Shown: one piece after another, positions 59,638 to 64,000 of the stretch
Numbering within the stretch: the first letter of the stretch is position 1
How the letters are laid out: every line of letters begins with the position of its first letter
Program-made: the position numbers and the translations under genes
The notes under the pieces: generated by a model
Seen by the model: the letters and a program-made list of their open reading frames with translations, nothing else
Databases searched by the model: none
What the model was told of the DNA's origin: nothing
Origin: Mesorhizobium sp. STM 4661
GTDB lineage: Bacteria; Pseudomonadota; Alphaproteobacteria; Rhizobiales; Rhizobiaceae
Length of the DNA stretch: 64,000 nucleotides
Direction: 5' to 3'
Assembly: GCF_000359125.1 (NCBI RefSeq)
Contig: NZ_CAAF010000028.1
Span: 1-64,000 of the forward strand

Positions 59638-60987
59638 TCAGACTGCCACTGAGTGCCTGGCCGTTCCACTTTCGAAATATTTGTCGAACTTCGCTGCAAT
59701 GCTCCTTACAAAGGGACGACTTTCCGCCGATACGACGTAACTGTCACCTTGGAGTTCAAGCGGTCGAGCAGGGTCGCCAATGGCGATGGAGCTTGCTTGG
59801 AAAAGAAGCTTTTGTCCGGCTTCCCCGAAGCGTTCCACCAGATCGGCTGCTGAAAAGCCGAAATCGCACATCAAGCGCTCGATGATCCAGCCGCGAACAC
59901 GGTCATCTTCGGAAAACGCGATGCCGCGGACCGTGGCCAGATGTCCCCCCTCGACCATGCGTCCATATTCGGCTGTCGACGGCATGTTCTGCGAATAGCC
60001 CTGTCGAAACCGGCTGATCGATGACGGCCCGAGCCCGATCAGTGTTTCGCAGCGATCCTCGGTGTAGCCCTGGAAATTGCGGCGGATTGTTCCCGTGCGA
60101 GCCGAGACTGCAAGCGCATCATCCGGCCTGGCGAAATGGTCTATTCCAATCGCCTCGTATCCGGCGCCCATGATCAGACGGGCGGCAATTTGCCACTGAG
60201 CGAACCGTTCGGCCGGACCCGGCAACCATGCCTCGTCGATCATAGTCTGATGCTTCTTGAACCAGGGCACATGCGCGTAGCCGAACAGCGCCATCCGGTC
60301 CGGCTCCAGAGTCAGCGCCTGCGCCACGGTGGAACAGACGCTCTCCCTGGTCTGATGCGGCAGGCCGTAAAGCAAATCGAGGTTCACGGACCCTACGCCG
60401 CGAGAGCGAATGCCGTCGACAACCGCCTTGGTCTGCAAAAAGCTCTGCTCGCGGTTGATCGCCTTCTGCACCTTCGGATCGAAATCCTGAACGCCGAGGC
60501 TCGCCCGCGCCATGCCGATCTCGGCAAGTGTATCAAGGCGGGCTTCGTCCATGTCGTTGGGTTCGATTTCGACGCTGATCTTCGCATCGGCAAGAAAATC
60601 GAAGCTATCCCGCAGGACAGTTCCCAAGGCTATCATATCCTCGGGCTTCAGCATGGTCGGCGAGCCGCCGCCGAAATGCACGGCGCGGACATGGGCCTTG
60701 CCGCCGACAAGACCGGCGACAGTCGCGATCTCCGCGTGAAGCGAGCGGAGATACGAAGCCACCGGCTCGTAGCGGCGGGTCTGCTTTGTATGGCACGCAC
60801 AGAACCAGCACAGCCGGTCGCAATAAGGGATGTGCAGGTAGAGCGAGACCTCGTCACCGCTTTCGAGCGCCTTCAACCAGCTTCGATAGACATCAGCGTC
60901 GACGCCAGGATGGAAATGCGGCGCGGTCGGGTAACTGGTATAACGCGGGACGTTCTCGCCAAGCCTGGCAGCTAATTCCGGTCTCAT
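59638..60987 (-). CDS. hemN: HemN oxygen-independent coproporphyrinogen III dehydrogenase
   Basis: A 449-residue radical-SAM enzyme for anaerobic haem synthesis. It has the classical start PRYTSYPTAPHFHPGV, the cluster motif HIPYCDRLCWFCACH near residue 59, HFGGGSPTMLKPED, EIEPNDMDEARLD, and DFDPKVQKAINREQSF. The frame is open further upstream to 61164, but the family N-terminus fixes the start at 60987. The gene is divergent from fnrN, 157 bases apart, the arrangement expected for Fnr-controlled hemN. Compared with the copy at 43844 it keeps the canonical motifs more fully. Confidence 0.94.
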   Translation of the reverse strand: MRPELAARLGENVPRYTSYPTAPHFHPGVDADVYRSWLKALESGDEVSLYLHIPYCDRLCWFCACHTKQTRRYEPVASYLRSLHAEIATVAGLVGGKAHVRAVHFGGGSPTMLKPEDMIALGTVLRDSFDFLADAKISVEIEPNDMDEARLDTLAEIGMARASLGVQDFDPKVQKAINREQSFLQTKAVVDGIRSRGVGSVNLDLLYGLPHQTRESVCSTVAQALTLEPDRMALFGYAHVPWFKKHQTMIDEAWLPGPAERFAQWQIAARLIMGAGYEAIGIDHFARPDDALAVSARTGTIRRNFQGYTEDRCETLIGLGPSSISRFRQGYSQNMPSTAEYGRMVEGGHLATVRGIAFSEDDRVRGWIIERLMCDFGFSAADLVERFGEAGQKLLFQASSIAIGDPARPLELQGDSYVVSAESRPFVRSIAAKFDKYFESGTARHSVAV

Positions 60988-61144
60988 TTGGTGGTCCGCC
61001 GTTTTTGCCTCGCCGGAAGTCTGGACGCGTCGAAGAGCCAAAGCCCTGATTTCGGTCAGCCGCCAGCACGGACAAACTGCCGCAAGGATTTCTCTGCCAT
61101 CCCTTGCTATCCTGCCGAAACTTGGGATCGGTAGCGCGAGCGTA

Positions 61145-61900
61145 ATGACAGTACGGCAAGACATTCACAGTTCCGGCATTCCCGTTCTTTGCCTGTCTTG
61201 CGCAGCACGAAATCGCGGCGTCTGCGGTGCGCTCGATCCAAACCATTTGGTTGGGCTCGCCAAAACTTCGTCGCGGCACAAGCTCGAGCCGGGGGTCGAA
61301 CTGATCGCCGACGCCGAGGCCGTCGACAGCTATTCAAACTTGCTTTCAGGCGTTGTGAAGCTGACGAAGTGCCTTTCGGACGGCCGCCAGCAGATTGTCG
61401 GTCTTCGGTTCGCACCGGATTTTCTGGGACGGCCCTTCAAAGTGAAAAGCACGATCAATGTGGAAGCGGCAACCTCCGTCTCGCTGTGCTCGTTTCCGAA
61501 GGCGGCCGTTGAACGGATAATGAAGGAATCACCGGGACTCGAGCATCGCCTGCTCAAGCAGACGCTCGACGAACTCGACGAGGCACTTGAATGGATGGTG
61601 ACTCTCGGGCGCAAGACCGCACCGGAGAAGGTGGCGAGCTTTCTCCTCATGATCGCCCGGAATATGGATTCCAGGATCGACCCGGCGGCTGGGTCGGCAT
61701 GCTTCGATCTGCCGCTGACACGTGCCGACATCTCTGATTTCCTTGGACTGACGAACGAGACCGTGAGCCGCCAGCTTACGCGATTGCGGGCTGACGGCGT
61801 GATCCGGATCGAGAACAAACGCCATGTAACGGTCGACAGCATGAGCCGGCTGGAGCAGCGCTGCGGCGGCCGAGGCGCGCGGCAACCGGCCTTTGAATGA
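61145..61900 (+). CDS. fnrN: FnrN-type Crp/Fnr regulator with an iron-sulphur motif
   Basis: A 251-residue regulator. The N-terminal cysteines CLSCAARNRGVC (residues 16-27, C-x2-C-x7-C) fit the [4Fe-4S] oxygen-sensing cluster of FNR/FnrN and distinguish it from FixK. A cyclic-nucleotide-like fold is followed by the Crp-type helix-turn-helix (LPLTRADISDFLGLTNETVS, then RQLTRLRADGVI). The ETVSRQL recognition helix is that of FNR proteins, which bind TTGAT-N4-ATCAA. It lies divergent to hemN and upstream of the hemerythrin and fixN genes, its likely targets. Confidence 0.92.
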   Translation: MTVRQDIHSSGIPVLCLSCAARNRGVCGALDPNHLVGLAKTSSRHKLEPGVELIADAEAVDSYSNLLSGVVKLTKCLSDGRQQIVGLRFAPDFLGRPFKVKSTINVEAATSVSLCSFPKAAVERIMKESPGLEHRLLKQTLDELDEALEWMVTLGRKTAPEKVASFLLMIARNMDSRIDPAAGSACFDLPLTRADISDFLGLTNETVSRQLTRLRADGVIRIENKRHVTVDSMSRLEQRCGGRGARQPAFE

Positions 61901-61903
61901 GAT

Positions 61904-62422
61904 CTAAGCGTCGGGGCCTTCGTCGCTTATTACGATCCGCGGCAGGACATGCTCGCGTTCGAAAGCGATGTGTCGCCGCAAGCCTTCGAAGAAGCCGCGT
62001 AGCATGAATCCGACAGCTTCCGCGCTCTCTATCGGATCACCATGACCGATCGCTAGGAGCGTTTCGGCCACCTCGCCAGCGAAGCATTGATCCTCAAGGT
62101 GCTCGATGCGCAACCGGCTGGTAGAGGCAAGTTTGGCCTCGGCCGGAGTCAAGTGCGCCTCATACGCAGGGAAAATCACCCTCTCCTCAAACCCATGAAT
62201 GTCACGGAGCAGCGGAACGATCTTCTTGGCCGTTCCAAGACATTTGAGGCGGTCGACGTTCGGCAGTGCATCGGCAATGCTTTCCAGCGAGAAGCAGAGC
62301 TCCAGCTTTTCCCGATGGGCAAGCTTCATGACCTCGCCCGGAATCGCCTCTGTGCCGGCCTGGCGCGAGAAAGCCGCACTTGTCCATGAGCGAGTTGGTC
62401 CGTGCTGCGTTTCCTTGTTCAA
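61904..62422 (-). CDS. Hemerythrin HHE-domain protein
   Basis: A 172-residue protein with an HHE cation-binding domain: LRDIHGFEERVIFPAYEAHL near the middle and LRRHIAFEREHVLPRI at the end supply His/Glu ligands for a di-iron site. Such proteins sense or bind O2 or NO. The start is taken as TTG at 62422, with AAGGTGG upstream, because the frame further upstream (to 62509) has no family sequence. It is convergent with fnrN (3 bases apart) and divergent from fixN, so it probably shares the Fnr/FixK box at 62480. Confidence 0.85.
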   Translation of the reverse strand: MNKETQHGPTRSWTSAAFSRQAGTEAIPGEVMKLAHREKLELCFSLESIADALPNVDRLKCLGTAKKIVPLLRDIHGFEERVIFPAYEAHLTPAEAKLASTSRLRIEHLEDQCFAGEVAETLLAIGHGDPIESAEAVGFMLRGFFEGLRRHIAFEREHVLPRIVISDEGPDA

Positions 62423-62479
62423 ATCGCCACCTTCTGATTGCACCGAACTCGATGCTGCCCGAAGCAAAATCGTGCGGCT

Positions 62480-62493
62480 CTGACATGGATCAG
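62480..62493. promoter_or_regulatory. FixK/Fnr box (anaerobox) between the hemerythrin gene and fixN
   Basis: CTGACATGGATCAG matches the core TGAY-N4-ATCA of the FixK/FnrN box; only the outermost T/A pair is changed, to C/G. It lies 79 bases before the fixN ATG and 58 bases before the hemerythrin start. Control by FnrN or FixK is inferred. Confidence 0.7.
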
Positions 62494-62572
62494 GGCGAGC
62501 AGGCGGCAACTACGGAATTAATGCACCGCGGATTTGGCGTCCGCGCATTGGAATCCTGGTCGGGGATATGTC

Positions 62573-64000
62573 ATGAAATTCGGCACGGAGATCGTCGTTC
62601 TAAGCCTGGTTGCTTTTGCGGCCCTGGTGGCTGCCGGCTTCGGCGTAGAAGGACCTTTTCGCCAGCATATGGGGGTTTTGTTCTTCGCCGTGGCTGGCTT
62701 TACCGCGATCCTGCTGCGCAACACAGATTTCAAGCCGGCGGCTCCGATCGACACCTCCGCCTACATGGATGGCCCGATCCGCTACGGAGCCATTGCAACG
62801 GTATTCTGGGGCGTCGTCGGCATGCTCGTCGGTGTGATCATCGCGCTGCAGCTCGCGTACCCCGATCTCAACATCCAGCCCTGGTTCAACTTCGGCCGTT
62901 TGCGGCCGCTGCATACGTCGGGTGTGGTCTTCGCCTTCGGCGGCAACGCTTTGCTTTGCACGTCTCTCTATGTCGTGCAGCGCACGTGCCGCGCCCGGCT
63001 GTTTGGCGGCAAACTGGCCTGGTTTGTGTTCTGGGGTTACCAGCTGTTCATCGTCATGGCCGCGACCGGCTACCTGCTCGGCATCACCGAAGCCCGCGAA
63101 TACGCCGAACCCGAATGGTATGTGGATCTCTGGCTGACCATCGTCTGGGTCGCCTATCTCATCCTGTTCCTCGGCACGATCCTGAAGCGCAAGGAACCGC
63201 ATATCTACGTCGCCAACTGGTTCTACCTGTCCTTCATCGTGACAATCGCGATGCTGCATGTGGTCAACAATCTGTCGATGCCGGCGTCGTTCCTGGGCTC
63301 GAAGAGCTACTCCGCCTTCTCAGGCGTCCAGGACGCCTTGACGCAATGGTGGTATGGCCACAACGCCGTCGGTTTCTTCCTCACCGCCGGGTTCCTCGGC
63401 ATGATGTATTATTTCGTGCCCAAGCAGGCGAACCGGCCGGTCTATTCCTACCGCCTGTCGATCGTCCACTTCTGGGCGATCATCTTTCTCTACATCTGGG
63501 CCGGCCCGCACCACCTGCATTACACCGCCTTACCCGACTGGGCGCAGACGCTCGGCATGGCGTTCTCGATCATGCTGTGGATGCCGTCATGGGGCGGTAT
63601 GATCAATGGCCTGATGACGCTGTCTGGCGCCTGGGACAAGCTGCGCACCGATCCGATCATCCGCATGATGGTGATGGCAGTCGCCTTCTACGGCATGTCG
63701 ACCTTCGAAGGTCCGATTATGTCGATCAAGACGGTCAATTCGCTGTCGCACTACACGGACTGGACCATCGGCCATGTCCATTCCGGCGCGCTCGGCTGGG
63801 TTGGCATGATCTCGTTCGGCGCAATCTACTATATGGTGCCGAAACTGTGGAACCGTGAACGTCTCTATTCGCTGCGGCTCGTCACCTGGCACTTCTGGCT
63901 GGCGACGCTCGGAATCGTCGTCTACGCCGCGGTGATGTGGGTTTCCGGCATCATGCAGGGCTTGATGTGGCGCGAATACGACGAGCAGGGTTTCCTCGTC
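62573..64000 (+). CDS. fixN: Cytochrome cbb3 oxidase subunit I, FixN/CcoN (partial, runs off the window)
   Basis: An open frame of 476 codons to the window edge with no stop. It is the catalytic haem-copper subunit of the high-affinity cbb3 oxidase. Haem and copper His ligands are visible in [33 protein letters not shown] and [11 protein letters not shown], along with many membrane helices. The reading frame starts with [20 protein letters not shown]. In rhizobia fixN heads fixNOQP, needed for respiration in the nodule; fixO should follow just outside the window. Confidence 0.95.
   Translation, partial: MKFGTEIVVLSLVAFAALVAAGFGVEGPFRQHMGVLFFAVAGFTAILLRNTDFKPAAPIDTSAYMDGPIRYGAIATVFWGVVGMLVGVIIALQLAYPDLNIQPWFNFGRLRPLHTSGVVFAFGGNALLCTSLYVVQRTCRARLFGGKLAWFVFWGYQLFIVMAATGYLLGITEAREYAEPEWYVDLWLTIVWVAYLILFLGTILKRKEPHIYVANWFYLSFIVTIAMLHVVNNLSMPASFLGSKSYSAFSGVQDALTQWWYGHNAVGFFLTAGFLGMMYYFVPKQANRPVYSYRLSIVHFWAIIFLYIWAGPHHLHYTALPDWAQTLGMAFSIMLWMPSWGGMINGLMTLSGAWDKLRTDPIIRMMVMAVAFYGMSTFEGPIMSIKTVNSLSHYTDWTIGHVHSGALGWVGMISFGAIYYMVPKLWNRERLYSLRLVTWHFWLATLGIVVYAAVMWVSGIMQGLMWREYDEQGFLV

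Noticed and set aside
61046..61059. CTGATTTCGGTCAG between hemN and fnrN as an Fnr box
   Set aside because: Only seven of ten fixed positions fit TTGAT-N4-ATCAA; the position is attractive but the match is too weak to list as a site.
62380..63858. A 492-codon plus-strand open frame over the fixN region
   Set aside because: It is a shadow in another frame of fixN (62573 onward), whose haem-copper His motifs and membrane helices are clear.

Overview
The window reads as part of a rhizobial, most likely Mesorhizobium-type, symbiosis island (an ICE of the ICEMlSym kind). The basis is the combination of genes: the end of a bacterial gibberellin operon, a VirB/VirD4 type IV secretion system (T4SS) with plant-directed effectors, nodM behind a nod box, an alpha-carbonic anhydrase, a traG-trb conjugation operon, and fnrN/hemN/fixN genes for microaerobic life. 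Between the genes lie many broken genes and IS remnants, as is usual on symbiosis islands. No tRNA, rRNA or CRISPR was recognised.

Layout. 1-3.6 kb: ent-copalyl diphosphate synthase, ent-kaurene synthase and type 2 IPP isomerase, the tail of a gibberellin operon. 4.0-6.3 kb: an MFS exporter and a cold-shock protein. 6.5-16.7 kb: a VirF-like effector, virD4, a HopX/XopE-family effector, a broken copy of the virD4 3' end, and a very large C48 (Ulp1-like) SUMO-protease effector; all three effectors end in the same Arg-rich tail. 17.4-31.5 kb: virG (minus), virB1-virB11 (plus) and virA (minus), with a nod box at 32.26 kb pointing at virA. 33.3-36.8 kb: a minus-strand DapA-family/LysE-family/B3-4-domain cluster and a carbonic anhydrase. 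37.4-45.2 kb: an AHL synthase, nodM with its nod box, a zone of gene fragments, a porin, and hemN. 47.2-59.1 kb: traG, a ribbon-helix-helix gene, trbBCDEJLFGI and a DUF2274 gene. 59.6-64 kb: a second hemN, divergent fnrN, a hemerythrin-domain gene, and fixN running off the end.

How it works together (inference). Plant flavonoids acting through NodD would switch on nodM and virA through the two nod boxes. VirA/VirG would then activate virB and the effector genes through vir-box-like sites. The VirB channel, with VirD4 as coupling protein, would deliver the effectors to the legume cell. The separate traG-trb system would serve transfer of the island itself.

The most unusual item is the gene at 9426-10760. 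It joins a HopX/XopE catalytic domain, a family known from type III secretion in plant pathogens, with an apparent myristoylation site and a C-terminal T4SS tail almost the same as that of the neighbouring VirF-like protein. A duplication scar beside it suggests how the fusion arose.
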